Below are positions 29,499 through 37,006 of a stretch of 52,444 bases of DNA, piece after piece. Numbering within the stretch: position 1 is the stretch's first letter; the number at the start of each line of letters is the position of its first letter. The notes below the pieces were generated by a model that was not told the origin of the DNA, ran no database searches, and saw only the letters and a program-made list of their open reading frames with translations. The stretch lies in IMG/VR virus record IMGVR_UViG_3300036860_000446, positions 1-52,444 of that record; one strand, written 5' to 3'. The stretch is from a virus. The position numbers were made by a program, and so were the translations under genes.

Positions 29499-29722
29499 TT
29501 AGTAAGCCGATGGATGCTGAGAAGGCGCTGGCCGATCTCAAGACCCTGCTGTGCCCACGCTACCCGAAGGACTGCAACACAGAACAGTGTACCAAGCGAT
29601 TCGCTGCCGTGGACACTCTCGCCCGGGCGGCGTTCGAGGAAGCGGATGCAACATGGCCTGAACGTCACGATAGCCGAAACCCGAAGCCACCGCCGAAGTG
29701 GCTCACGGAGACAAGTCGATGA
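29495..29722 (+). CDS. 75-residue helical Cys-containing protein
   Basis: GTG start (GTGA-type overlap with previous stop); the longer open frame upstream is a shadow. ISKPMDAEKALADLKTLLC, then PRYPKDCNTEQCTKRF, then a helical stretch (DTLARAAFEEADATW). It is possibly a paralogue of the gene at 29194. No family recognised. Confidence 0.45.
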   Translation: MISKPMDAEKALADLKTLLCPRYPKDCNTEQCTKRFAAVDTLARAAFEEADATWPERHDSRNPKPPPKWLTETSR

Positions 29723-29910
29723 GCGAGACAAAGAAGCCTGTGACAGTGATTATGTGCGGTGCCAGCGACCTCCACCCATACGAGTGCGGAGGCGGCTGCA
29801 TCCACTGTGAGCGCACCGTGTCCGAGCGCCACAAGCCGGACTGTTGCTGGCTCTGCCAGAACGGCCCGCCGGTGTGCGAATACGCTGAGTGCCACCCGGA
29901 GCGAGCATGA
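29719..29910 (+). CDS. 63-residue Cys-rich protein
   Basis: Starts MSETKKPVTVIMCGASDLH. GGCIHCERT, DCCWLCQNG and CEYAECH give nine to ten cysteines plus histidines, arranged as zinc knuckles. It overlaps both neighbours by four bases. The start bases ATGAGCGAGAC are repeated at the next gene. Confidence 0.45.
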   Translation: MSETKKPVTVIMCGASDLHPYECGGGCIHCERTVSERHKPDCCWLCQNGPPVCEYAECHPERA

Positions 29911-30515
29911 GCGAGACGAAGCCCGACCGCTGCCCGACATGTAACAGTGACCGTGTGTGGGCGCGTCGAGCCCCGTGGTGTACGTGGCCTGACGATAAGA
30001 ACGGCGGTGAGCACGACAAGTGGCATGACATTCCGACTGAGCCCGACGCCCCGAAGCCCGAGACGCAGGCCGAGAGGCTGAGGCGGGAGGCGCATCAGAC
30101 GTGTCCATGCGATTGCAGTGGGGCCTACCGTGACGGCTACTGCATTGACGAAACCGACGACACGCCGCGATACCTCTGGCCTGCCCACGCAGCCATCGAC
30201 GCCCTCGCCGACGCGCTCGCGGAGAAGGAGGCCACGATCGAGCTACTTGAGGGCGAAGTCAAGGCCGCCGAGACGCTCTCTGGAATGGATAACGTGATCG
30301 CACAGTTCGAGTCTCAGTTGAAGGTTGAGCGCGAGGAAAACGCCTCCCTCCTCAAGCGGGCCGAGGCGGCGGAACGGGACGGGCGACGCGCCGGTATCGG
30401 CATCGCGCTCGCTGTCATCGGGATGTCGCACGAGTCGTTCCGCTACCTAATGAAAGAGGGCCAGCGGCCAAGCAGCGAGAGGTACGAAGACATCTTCCCC
30501 GATGTGCAGCCATGA
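29907..30515 (+). CDS. Zinc-knuckle plus coiled-coil protein
   Basis: 202 residues or slightly more. The N-terminus has CPTCNSDRVWARR and later CPCDCSGAYRDGYC. The centre forms a long acidic coiled coil (ALAEKEATIELLEGEVKAAE, ESQLKVEREENASLLKRAEA). It may be a scaffold or regulator. Unknown family; composition is typical of small phage early genes. Confidence 0.5.
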   Translation: MSETKPDRCPTCNSDRVWARRAPWCTWPDDKNGGEHDKWHDIPTEPDAPKPETQAERLRREAHQTCPCDCSGAYRDGYCIDETDDTPRYLWPAHAAIDALADALAEKEATIELLEGEVKAAETLSGMDNVIAQFESQLKVEREENASLLKRAEAAERDGRRAGIGIALAVIGMSHESFRYLMKEGQRPSSERYEDIFPDVQP

Positions 30516-30543
30516 GGTGGGTGCCGCCCTGGAGGCGGGGGAG

Positions 30544-30990
30544 ATGAGCCGCCAGACGACGCCGCTGCGGCTGCCGCCTGATGTTGCACAGGAGGTCCCA
30601 AGCAGCACACACGAGCTCGTGCTGAGGCTGGTTGTGCCGGGGGAGCCGGTCGCCAAGGGGCGGCCACGGTTCACGCGCAAGGGGGGTGTCTACACGCCCA
30701 CTAGAACCAGGCAGGCCGAGGATGTTATCAGGGGGATGGTGATTGCCGTGACGCCGCCGGCAGATCGATCGTCGCGCCGCCTCGAAACCGGCCCACTGGT
30801 CCTCACCTGCCGCTTCTACCGCGCCACCGGCAGAACAGCCGACACCGACAACCTCGTCAAGCTCGTCAAGGACGCCCTCAACGGCATCGTCTGGCAGGAC
30901 GACCGCCAAGTCGTCCAGCTCCACGCCGCACGCTTCGACAGGCAGCCCAACCCGCGCACCGAAATCGCCGTGTATCGAATGGTGACGTGA
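30544..30990 (+). CDS. rusA: RusA-like Holliday junction resolvase
   Basis: 148 residues from the ATG at 30544 with GGAGGCGGGGGAG upstream. VPGEPVAKGRPRFTRKGG and TPTRTRQAED match the basic N-terminal region of RusA. RTADTDNLVKLVKDALNGIV and WQDDRQVV carry the acidic metal-binding residues (D-x-DN-K-x3-D and the later DD). RusA cuts four-way DNA junctions as a dimer. It serves recombination or DNA clean-up before packaging. Confidence 0.8.
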   Translation: MSRQTTPLRLPPDVAQEVPSSTHELVLRLVVPGEPVAKGRPRFTRKGGVYTPTRTRQAEDVIRGMVIAVTPPADRSSRRLETGPLVLTCRFYRATGRTADTDNLVKLVKDALNGIVWQDDRQVVQLHAARFDRQPNPRTEIAVYRMVT

Positions 30991-31041
30991 AAAGGGCGGC
31001 TCACGCGCCGGTCGCATACGCGCGAACCACGGTCATGCATA

Positions 31042-31070
31042 TTGACAAACGGGCCAGACAGGTAGAGGAT
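31042..31070 (+). promoter_or_regulatory. Promoter-like sequence before the structured region
   Basis: TTGACA (31042-31047) is followed after 17 bases by GAGGAT (31065-31070), which keeps only half of the -10 consensus. It sits just upstream of the series of hairpins at 31.1-31.43 kb and would start transcription near 31077. Confidence 0.4.
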
Positions 31071-31079
31071 CTATCCGTG

Positions 31080-31430
31080 AGCAGAAAACGTCGGCGGGTA
31101 TGGTCCATCGGCGGTGTTTTTCCGCCGCGCGACTTCCCTGCTTATGTCGTAGGCCAAGGCTCCAAAGCAGTCCACAGGCAACGCTACCAGGCAGCTCGCA
31201 GTACCAGGAACCCAAGCGCTGAACCGGACAACTCCCGGAAAGGACCGCCCCTACAACCTGAAAGGGGCCTCCCGAGACCCGGGGAGACGAAACCCGTCGC
31301 TTGAAATCCGGGCGGGCCTGTGTCGCAAGGCCCCCGAAAGTCCCTGGTCACGCAGAGCGAACAACCCCAAAGAACCCCAGGACGCATGGGGGGTAGGGGG
31401 GCTCTGAAAGACGAGCCCCACCTACATCGG
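31080..31430 (+). ncRNA. Candidate structured RNA with serial hairpins
   Basis: Consecutive perfect stems are seen: CGGCGG/CCGCCG with a T-rich loop (31109-31127), GCCCCT/AGGGGC (31247-31268), CTCCC/GGGAG (31269-31286), GACG/CGTC (31286-31298), and GGGCCT/AGGCCC (31314-31333). A strong 12-bp stem with one bulged A (31393-31404 with 31413-31425) closes the region. A promoter-like sequence lies upstream. A 105-codon frame crosses it but shows no protein character. Not a recognised RNA family. Confidence 0.5.
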
Positions 31431-31461
31431 CGCGGCAGTACCACTGTGATAGAATCCAGCC

Positions 31462-31755
31462 ATGGAGATCTACGACTCCAACCGCCAGCCTCCAGTGAAT
31501 CCTGCAGCCACACACCGCTGCCTCTTCCTCAACGACAAGCTCATCGGCTCATGGCCTCTCGATATCGGATTCATCATGCGCATAGAACCGCAGAGCCCAC
31601 CAACCACAGCAACGATCACGCAGAGATACCGAGGCCGATTGACAGCACCTGCCGATGCTTACCTACCGGTCGGTAGGTTAAAAAGCCCCCCGAGCGATGA
31701 CGATCCTGCCCAGGATCGCCCTGCATCCACAAGCGAGCCTGATTCCATACCATAG
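31462..31755 (+). CDS. Small protein of doubtful status
   Basis: 97 residues. MEIYDSNRQPPVNPAATHRC and LNDKLIGSWPLDIGFIMRIE look like a short beta domain, followed by a Pro/Ser-rich tail. The reading frame passes through an ACCTACCG/CGGTAGGT hairpin (31661-31678). There is no strong ribosome site, so it may be a real small gene or chance. Confidence 0.35.
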   Translation: MEIYDSNRQPPVNPAATHRCLFLNDKLIGSWPLDIGFIMRIEPQSPPTTATITQRYRGRLTAPADAYLPVGRLKSPPSDDDPAQDRPASTSEPDSIP

Positions 31756-32064
31756 CGCCAGCGTCCGGTAATATATGATATGTAGTCCTGCGTTACCTGT
31801 TGAGCCGCACGCACTTACGCATTCGCATGCCTGCCGCTGTATCACGCTGACCTGACGCCACTTGCGCCGATTTAATGGCGTCTGCTCATAGAGAGCAGCC
31901 ACTTGACACGCGCCTATGGGCAGCGGTAGAGTAGTCTACGTGGAACCGGAATACCGCCTACCCTCCCCAGCCAACGAATTCAGCCTTGGTCTGACCCCCG
32001 TGAAAATTCGCGCAGAATTACGACCTATTTCTCTGCATGTCTTGTCCCACAAGGGGTTCTGCGC
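31756..32064. other. Intergenic leader of the right-hand packaging genes
   Basis: No gene is visible. The stretch holds CTGCTC/GAGCAG and GGCG/CGCC-type short hairpins near 31.87-31.90 kb, a good promoter at 31903-31932, and a 5' leader of about 125 bases before the small terminase ATG. Confidence 0.4.
31903..31932 (+). promoter_or_regulatory. Promoter for the right-hand packaging and head genes
   Basis: TTGACA (31903-31908) and TAGAGT (31927-31932) are 18 bases apart. The same -10 hexamer, TAGAGT, is used by two minus-strand candidates in the left half. Transcription would run through small terminase, the Cys-rich genes and large terminase. Confidence 0.55.
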
Positions 32065-32601
32065 ATGGGCAAGGTAGCCAAGGATTTTGAGGCTTTCGAT
32101 TTGCCGCGTGGTCGCATGCCGAAGATCCTGCAGCCGAACGTTACGCAGGAGCAGGAGGAGCGGGAGCGGAAGGCCATTATGGGTAACGTGAAGTGGCCGG
32201 AGAAGGTAACGGGGGATCGGAAGAAAGACGCGGAGTGGCTGACGCCGCGGCAGCGGGCCTGGGTGGAACTGGTATCAGACTACCGCGGGACGTTGGCGGA
32301 GTGTGCGCGGGTGGCGGGGTATTCCAGGCCGAACGACGTAGTGAACTACCTGCTGCGGAATCCGTATGTGGTGCGCGGGGTGTTGAGGCGGTATCACAAG
32401 CGGATGATGAAGCTGCATGCGGCGTTCAAGCCGTTGCCGAGCGTGGTGATGGACGTGGAGCGGCCACGGAAGCAGTTGTTCATCCCGGTGGGCGGGCTGG
32501 CGGCAAAGGTGGTTCGGGAGATGCAGACTGGGCAGGTGCGCGCCGCTGGAGGTGGTCATGGGGCGGGGTCGGCGGATTCGATCTTGGGGGAGAAATCCTG
32601 A
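32065..32601 (+). CDS. Terminase small subunit-like protein
   Basis: 178 residues. The core WLTPRQRAWVELVSDYRGTL, ECARVAGYSRPNDVVNYLLR and NPYVVRGVLRRYHKRM is the helix-turn-helix layout of phage terminase small subunits (LTPRQRxFVxxY...AAxxAGYS...LLxxPxV). The C-terminal part is basic to Gly-rich. It would recognise the packaging site and recruit the large subunit at 34070. Confidence 0.7.
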   Translation: MGKVAKDFEAFDLPRGRMPKILQPNVTQEQEERERKAIMGNVKWPEKVTGDRKKDAEWLTPRQRAWVELVSDYRGTLAECARVAGYSRPNDVVNYLLRNPYVVRGVLRRYHKRMMKLHAAFKPLPSVVMDVERPRKQLFIPVGGLAAKVVREMQTGQVRAAGGGHGAGSADSILGEKS

Positions 32602-32813
32602 TGTGCCTCTGCGGCTTCTTTAAGTGGTGCGACCTGTGCCGTCCAAGCGGTGAGCCTGGACGGTCTGATCTGAAGGAGTACGGTCGGTCCATGACCTTCG
32701 CGCCGGAAGAGATGCGCTACGTCGCGGAAGCGTTCGCTGCGGGTCCTCCTGCGCGTGCCGCCTACCGGAAGCACAAGGCCGAGATGGACGAACAGTACCG
32801 GGTGAAGCCGTGA
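32601..32813 (+). CDS. 70-residue protein with N-terminal Cys cluster
   Basis: The ATG overlaps the small terminase stop (TGATG). MCLCGFFKWCDLCRPSGEPG gives four cysteines (CxC...CxxC) and a helical C-terminus (PEEMRYVAEAFAAGPPARAA) follows. Zinc binding likely; function unknown. Confidence 0.45.
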   Translation: MCLCGFFKWCDLCRPSGEPGRSDLKEYGRSMTFAPEEMRYVAEAFAAGPPARAAYRKHKAEMDEQYRVKP

Positions 32814-33151
32814 ATGCCACACGGCGGTCCTGGTTGAAGGCGGCCCCGTTCGGGTTGGTGGCGTTTCTTGCCCCGAAGGCGTTGACTGGGGCGACGGGCG
32901 GCTGCCCGAAATGCGGCGGGGAATGGACGCGGCCGGACTGGCGGCGTGGGTCGTTCGGGGCGGGCCTTGAGGAGGACCAGAGACCGTGTACGTTCCACAT
33001 TCGGCGGGGCGGCGTTGAGGCGTGCCTGCGGATGTGCGTAGCGTGCCGGTACTGTGAGTTCGGGCCGTGCCTGGAGTCTGGACGTCCGACCAAGGCCGTG
33101 GCGGCGTACTACGCGGAGCCCTGGCCGCAGATGCGGCGGGAAGTCCGATGA
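32810..33151 (+). CDS. Zinc-ribbon protein with twin-arginine-like N-terminus
   Basis: 113 residues, GTG start overlapping the previous stop. TRRSWLKAAPFGLVAFLAP resembles a Tat export signal (S/T-RR-x-F/W-LK plus a hydrophobic stretch and an AxA-like region). GCPKCGGEW and CVACRYCEFGPC follow, a likely zinc or Fe-S site; Tat substrates are often cofactor-bearing. It could equally be cytoplasmic with a chance match. Unknown family. Confidence 0.45.
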   Translation: MNATRRSWLKAAPFGLVAFLAPKALTGATGGCPKCGGEWTRPDWRRGSFGAGLEEDQRPCTFHIRRGGVEACLRMCVACRYCEFGPCLESGRPTKAVAAYYAEPWPQMRREVR

Positions 33152-33333
33152 ACGACCGCGGCTCGATTGCCTGGAAGATCGGCCCGAAGCGCGACGTGGA
33201 CGGGAACTGCATCAGCAAGGGTCTGTGGGGGCATCCGTGCCTGCGGGAGAAGGAACACGACGGGATGTGCTGCATGATTCTCGACCCGGAGCGCGTCGTC
33301 ACGATTCTGTCGGATTCTCCCGATGAAGCCTGA
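33148..33333 (+). CDS. 61-residue Cys/His protein
   Basis: The ATG at 33148 overlaps the previous stop (ATGA). WKIGPKRDVDGNCISKGLWG is followed by HPCLREKEHDGMCCM, a possible C/H metal site. The longer upstream frame is a shadow. Function unknown. Confidence 0.45.
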   Translation: MNDRGSIAWKIGPKRDVDGNCISKGLWGHPCLREKEHDGMCCMILDPERVVTILSDSPDEA

Positions 33334-33598
33334 CCTTCGTGTGCTATGCCCAGAGTGCAAAGCGACTGGTCTGAAGTCGCGCGTGAATCCCGGCATGGCG
33401 ATGGAGACGTGTATGGGCGTCGATTCCTACTACGATGAGGAAGGCCGCTACCACCGACACGATCCGAATATAACGACTCAGGGCTTCGTATGCTCCAACG
33501 GACACTCCTGGTATACGAAGACTCCGAGTGTATGCTGGTGCGGTAAAGCCGGGTACTCTCCGCCGACCCCTACTGTTCTCAGCGTCGATTCCCGATGA
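33323..33598 (+). CDS. 91-residue zinc-ribbon-like protein
   Basis: MKPDLRVLCPECKATGLKSR opens with a CxxC knuckle. FVCSNGHSW and VCWCGKAGY supply further Cys/His ligands, as in two-knuckle zinc ribbons that resemble Ogr/Com-type phage regulators only loosely. The start bases GATGAAGCCTGAC recur at the next gene. Confidence 0.5.
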   Translation: MKPDLRVLCPECKATGLKSRVNPGMAMETCMGVDSYYDEEGRYHRHDPNITTQGFVCSNGHSWYTKTPSVCWCGKAGYSPPTPTVLSVDSR

Positions 33599-33849
33599 AG
33601 CCTGACGAGCGCGCCCACGCATCGACCTGCCCGACGTTCTCGGTAATCCCCGGGCTCCCGTGTGCCTGCGCTCATTCCAAGATCACAGCCGAGACGATCC
33701 GCGCCTACGTCGAGAGGTTTAAGGCTGTCAGTGCGCCAGAAATAATCTGCTCAGAGTGTGGCAAGAAGTTTCTCTCTATTATGCGAGGCGCCGGCCCATT
33801 CCTGAACGGACCACCAATCACCAATTGCGCCGCACACGAATATCCGTGA
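33595..33849 (+). CDS. 84-residue zinc-binding-like protein
   Basis: MKPDERAHASTCPTF shares its first four residues and flanking bases with the previous gene. CACAHSK, IICSECGKKF and NCAAHE give several Cys/His pairs. Start and stop overlap both neighbours. Unknown function. Confidence 0.45.
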   Translation: MKPDERAHASTCPTFSVIPGLPCACAHSKITAETIRAYVERFKAVSAPEIICSECGKKFLSIMRGAGPFLNGPPITNCAAHEYP

Positions 33850-34073
33850 GCGCCCCCATCAAGACCTGCCGCTGCCCGGGCATTATTAAGGCCTGCCGTC
33901 CGCGTCTTCGTAGGTGTCGTTGTCCTCAATTCCTCCCGGGGCTCATCGTGTCGCATGTTCTGTGCGTACGGTGTAAGCCCATCAAGGAAATGCTGCTCAA
34001 CGCGCTCCTGTACGGTTCGGGCGTCACCGCAATCGAGCGAGAGCCGCCCCGCCCGCGTCTCGTCTCGAAGTGA
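33846..34073 (+). CDS. 75-residue basic Cys-rich protein
   Basis: GTG start overlapping the previous TGA. APIKTCRCPGIIKACRPRLR and RCRCPQFL give CxC pairs, and VLCVRCKPIKEML adds CxxC. It is positively charged, so nucleic-acid binding is plausible. It ends four bases inside the large terminase gene. Confidence 0.45.
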   Translation: MSAPIKTCRCPGIIKACRPRLRRCRCPQFLPGLIVSHVLCVRCKPIKEMLLNALLYGSGVTAIEREPPRPRLVSK

Positions 34074-35863
34074 CCCCCGGCTCCGACCTCCTGCTGGAAC
34101 TGGAACGCGACCTGTCGGTGTGCACATTTGCCGAATTGCAGGAGCGCTGGGGTCAGGGCGACCGGAACCTCGTCATCGCGGATCTGGCCCGCAAGGCGCG
34201 GCGCGAGGTCTCCTGGGAACAGGCCGTCCCCGCCGACCACAATCCCATCTACTACACGGCGGAGCGGGCGTACTTTTCCAACAAGAAGGCGAAGGGGAAC
34301 CCGCGGTTTTTGTATGCTCCCTATCACCGCGATCGATTCTGTAAGATGGCGCTTGAGCACATCCTGTCGCCGCCGTCGATAGTCGCGGCTCTCTTGATCC
34401 TTGCGCTCCGGTATTCCTACAAGAGCACCTTCACCCTTGGCGTCATCCCGATGTGGTTCGCGCACCGGTTGAAGCGTCTGCTCGGTCACGATGCCCGGAT
34501 CGTGTTGCGGCACCATAAGGAGGAAATGGCGAGCGGCCATCTCGTCCGCCTGAAGGATAAATACCGTTTCGATCCGTGGACCCGCCGGGTGTGGCACGAC
34601 GCCTGTCCGGCCGAAGGGAGAAGGGACTTCGGCCACTCGACGGCGTTTTCACTCCCATGGATCGGCCGCGGGGAGCAGACCGAAGTCACGTTCCGGGCGA
34701 TTGGCGTGAGCGCGTGCGATACGGGCGCTCACGGCGATCTAGACTGCGGCGACGACATCGTGACGGAAGAGCACCTGAAGTCAAAGTTGGTGCGCCGCGA
34801 TTCCAGGGAACGTTACGAGGCCCGCACCTATCAGTCGGATGACGAAACTCGCGAGATGAACACCGGCACCCCGTACCATCCGGAGGACACCTACGCCTGG
34901 ATGGAGAAGGCCCTGGACGACGACGGGACGCCGATCTACCGCGTGGTCAAGATCCCGGCCATCGCCAAAGAGTGCCCTGATTGCAAACACCCGACCGTAG
35001 ATGATAAGGCGGGCGAGCCGAACCACCTGCGTGCCGGAAAGTGTACGGAGTGCGGCTGCGAATCGACCGCCGCGCTCACGCACCCGTTCAAGTGCTCGTG
35101 GGATTTCCTGAATCGGCGCCGGAAGCAGGAGATGGGGCGCTCGCACAACGATTCCATGTGGCGGAAGCAGTACCAGATCCAGCTCCGCGCGGAATCCGAC
35201 ATGGTGGGCGACTCGTCATGGTTGCGCGAGGCGACGCTGGACGACATCCCCGAGAACGCTTGGCCGGTCCTCCCGGTCGATCCGGCCTGGAAGGGGACGG
35301 CGAACGCCGGGGATGGCGACGCCGCCGCCGGCCAGATGTGGTTCATGGCCCGCCGTGCCGGCGTCATCCTCCGTTATCTGGTGGACGGCTTCCACTCGCG
35401 CCTGCTATCGAGCAACGAGGGCACCGAGGAGATGTTTCGGCTGATGCAGAAATGGAACTGCCGGGCGACGGCTCCAGAGGAGCACGGCGGGCAGGAATTC
35501 CGGCAGAAGATCCGTGACCACGCGACCGCGCTGGGCTACACGGTCACCCTGATCGACCTCAAGCTCAAGCAGACGGCGAAATGGCAGCGGATGTTGGCGT
35601 TCTTGCGGGAGGCCGAGAAGGGGACGGTGTTCTACGTGCCCGAGACCGTCCCGCCGGAGGTGTTGCAGGCCCTCCGCGACCAGATGGACGGCTATCACCC
35701 CGAAATGGACGACGACGACGCGCTGGACTGCGCCGGCTACTCCATGGACCCGAATATCGCCAAGAACTGGGCGCCCGCCTGGAACTCCGGCCAGCAGAAC
35801 GCCAGCGCATCCCGCCGTCCGCGTTCCCAGGAGGTGCCCAGAACACGTCACTGCTCTTTGTGA
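34070..35863 (+). CDS. terL: Terminase large subunit with zinc-ribbon insertion (region D)
   Basis: 597 residues, GTG start. The ATPase domain has a degenerate Walker A (RYSYKST, near residue 118) and a DLDCGDDI acidic segment. A zinc ribbon CPDC...CTECGC is inserted near residues 310-340. Nuclease residues are PVDPAWKG and the DDDDALDCAGY near the end. It is not closely similar to the left-hand large terminase. It packages DNA with the portal at 37282. The C-terminus is Ser/Arg-rich. Confidence 0.8.
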   Translation: MTPGSDLLLELERDLSVCTFAELQERWGQGDRNLVIADLARKARREVSWEQAVPADHNPIYYTAERAYFSNKKAKGNPRFLYAPYHRDRFCKMALEHILSPPSIVAALLILALRYSYKSTFTLGVIPMWFAHRLKRLLGHDARIVLRHHKEEMASGHLVRLKDKYRFDPWTRRVWHDACPAEGRRDFGHSTAFSLPWIGRGEQTEVTFRAIGVSACDTGAHGDLDCGDDIVTEEHLKSKLVRRDSRERYEARTYQSDDETREMNTGTPYHPEDTYAWMEKALDDDGTPIYRVVKIPAIAKECPDCKHPTVDDKAGEPNHLRAGKCTECGCESTAALTHPFKCSWDFLNRRRKQEMGRSHNDSMWRKQYQIQLRAESDMVGDSSWLREATLDDIPENAWPVLPVDPAWKGTANAGDGDAAAGQMWFMARRAGVILRYLVDGFHSRLLSSNEGTEEMFRLMQKWNCRATAPEEHGGQEFRQKIRDHATALGYTVTLIDLKLKQTAKWQRMLAFLREAEKGTVFYVPETVPPEVLQALRDQMDGYHPEMDDDDALDCAGYSMDPNIAKNWAPAWNSGQQNASASRRPRSQEVPRTRHCSL

Positions 35864-35869
35864 GTAGGC

Positions 35870-36013
35870 TTGACAAGCAATTCCATATAGGCGTACCGTT
35901 GTCAGTGGGTATGGATGCGCTACACGGGCGCATAGGCAATCCGGAGCCGAAATCCGGATGAAAGAGGACGACCCCAGCGTCCGTAGACGGCCGGGGGACT
36001 CACAAGGTCCCCC
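35870..36013 (+). promoter_or_regulatory. Intergenic control stretch before head-associated genes
   Basis: TTGACA (35870-35875) is followed after 18 bases by TACCGT, a weak -10. Further on, GGGGGAC/GTCCCCC (35993-35999 and 36007-36013) forms a 7-bp hairpin directly before AGGAGG and the next ATG. The hairpin may control translation of the 133-residue protein. No gene is visible here. Confidence 0.35.
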
Positions 36014-36032
36014 GCGAGCCATAGGAGGCTAG

Positions 36033-36434
36033 ATGGGCAGGATTCAGCGCCCCAACCTGTGGGTCCAGCAGATCCTCACCACAGCGATCGGCAGTTCGGA
36101 CGCCACGACCCTCTTCGACATCATCGTCCCGGGCGACTACGCCACCCTCGTGGCCGTGGTCGCAACCCAGAAGACCGCGGGTGCCACCACCGGGACATTC
36201 TCGATCCAGATCATGGCCGGGGCTGCCGACGCCGCGAACGTGGCGATTGGGGACGCCAGCTCCGGAACCTTCATCGACGCCGATGCCGTGGCCGGAACGG
36301 TTCACGGGCTTTTCAAGCCGAACGGCCGGGCCGTCTCGGATGCAATGGGCCAGCACATCGGGATCAAGACCGTGAAAACCGGAACAGTATCTACCGGGGC
36401 CGTCCTGTTGCTGCAACTCTTCTGGCAGCTGTAA
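36033..36434 (+). CDS. Ala/Gly-rich virion-associated protein
   Basis: 133 residues, AGGAGG ribosome site. IVPGDYATLVAVVATQKTAG and TVSTGAVLLLQLFWQL give a beta-sandwich-type pattern with no charged clusters. It lies between terminase and portal with another small beta protein, so it may be a head fibre or decoration protein. Function by position only. Confidence 0.45.
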   Translation: MGRIQRPNLWVQQILTTAIGSSDATTLFDIIVPGDYATLVAVVATQKTAGATTGTFSIQIMAGAADAANVAIGDASSGTFIDADAVAGTVHGLFKPNGRAVSDAMGQHIGIKTVKTGTVSTGAVLLLQLFWQL

Positions 36435-36444
36435 GGAGCGACCC

Positions 36445-36774
36445 GTGCCGGTCATCCAGATTGACGTGAACGCAACGGCCGACGGTGACAACACGGTGAT
36501 CGCTGCCCCAGCCGCAGGACTCCGCATCGAAGTCCTGTCGTACCACCTGACGAACAACACGGCAACCGCCGGCGCCGTTCTGTTCAAGAGCGGCGCGAAT
36601 ACGATCGGGCGGACACATCTCGCCTCGAACGCGACGAACCCGGTCATTTCCCAGAACGGCAAACGTGAAGTCCCGGTGTTCATCTGCAATGCGGCGGAAG
36701 CGTTCATCATCAACACGACCGCTGGGCAGGATGTGGTGGGACACCTGACCTATATCATCAGGTCGGACGAATGA
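36445..36774 (+). CDS. Small beta-sandwich head-associated protein
   Basis: 109 residues. IQIDVNATADGDNTVIAAPA, LRIEVLSYHLTNNTA, VLFKSGANTIGRTHLA and AFIINTTAGQDVVGHLTYI follow the common phage small structural pattern (GDNxIVAA...KRIxVxxxxL...FKSG...GxVxY). It is probably a virion surface protein. Confidence 0.55.
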   Translation: MPVIQIDVNATADGDNTVIAAPAAGLRIEVLSYHLTNNTATAGAVLFKSGANTIGRTHLASNATNPVISQNGKREVPVFICNAAEAFIINTTAGQDVVGHLTYIIRSDE

Positions 36775-36896
36775 CCCTGTCCTTCCTTCCCGGCTGGCGT
36801 GACAAGCCGCTCGTGGCGATGACACCGGCCGAGATCGAGCGGTTCTTCGATGAGAAAGTGGCGCTGGTTCTGGCGCCGACGAAGGTGACGCACTAG
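36771..36896 (+). CDS. 41-residue protein
   Basis: The ATG overlaps the previous stop (ATGA). MTLSFLPGWRDKPLVAMTPA leads to an amphipathic helix (IERFFDEKVALVL). It is short, without recognised relatives, and ends about 45 bases before the strong terminator hairpin. Confidence 0.4.
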   Translation: MTLSFLPGWRDKPLVAMTPAEIERFFDEKVALVLAPTKVTH

Positions 36897-36941
36897 ACGT
36901 ACCGCACGCCGTCCGACGGGACGGAGCGGCACAGACCACGA

Positions 36942-36998
36942 AGAGAAAAGGGCGGCCTTGCAGGGGCCTGCAAACCCTGCGGCCGCCCTTTCTCTTTT
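36942..36998 (+). terminator. Strong rho-independent terminator
   Basis: AGAGAAAAGGGCGGCC pairs with GGCCGCCCTTTCTCT to form a stem of about 15 bp, with a 23-base loop that itself contains TGCAGGG/CCCTGCA complementarity, followed by TTTT. A-rich left and T-rich right flanks mean it may act in both directions. It separates the small head genes from the portal gene set. Confidence 0.75.
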
Positions 36999-37006
36999 GG
37001 AGCGAC

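Noticed and set aside
30987-31304. 105-codon plus-strand frame starting at the RusA stop
   Set aside because: Runs through serial hairpins and a promoter-like sequence; product is Arg/Pro-rich with no pattern. Treated as non-coding RNA.
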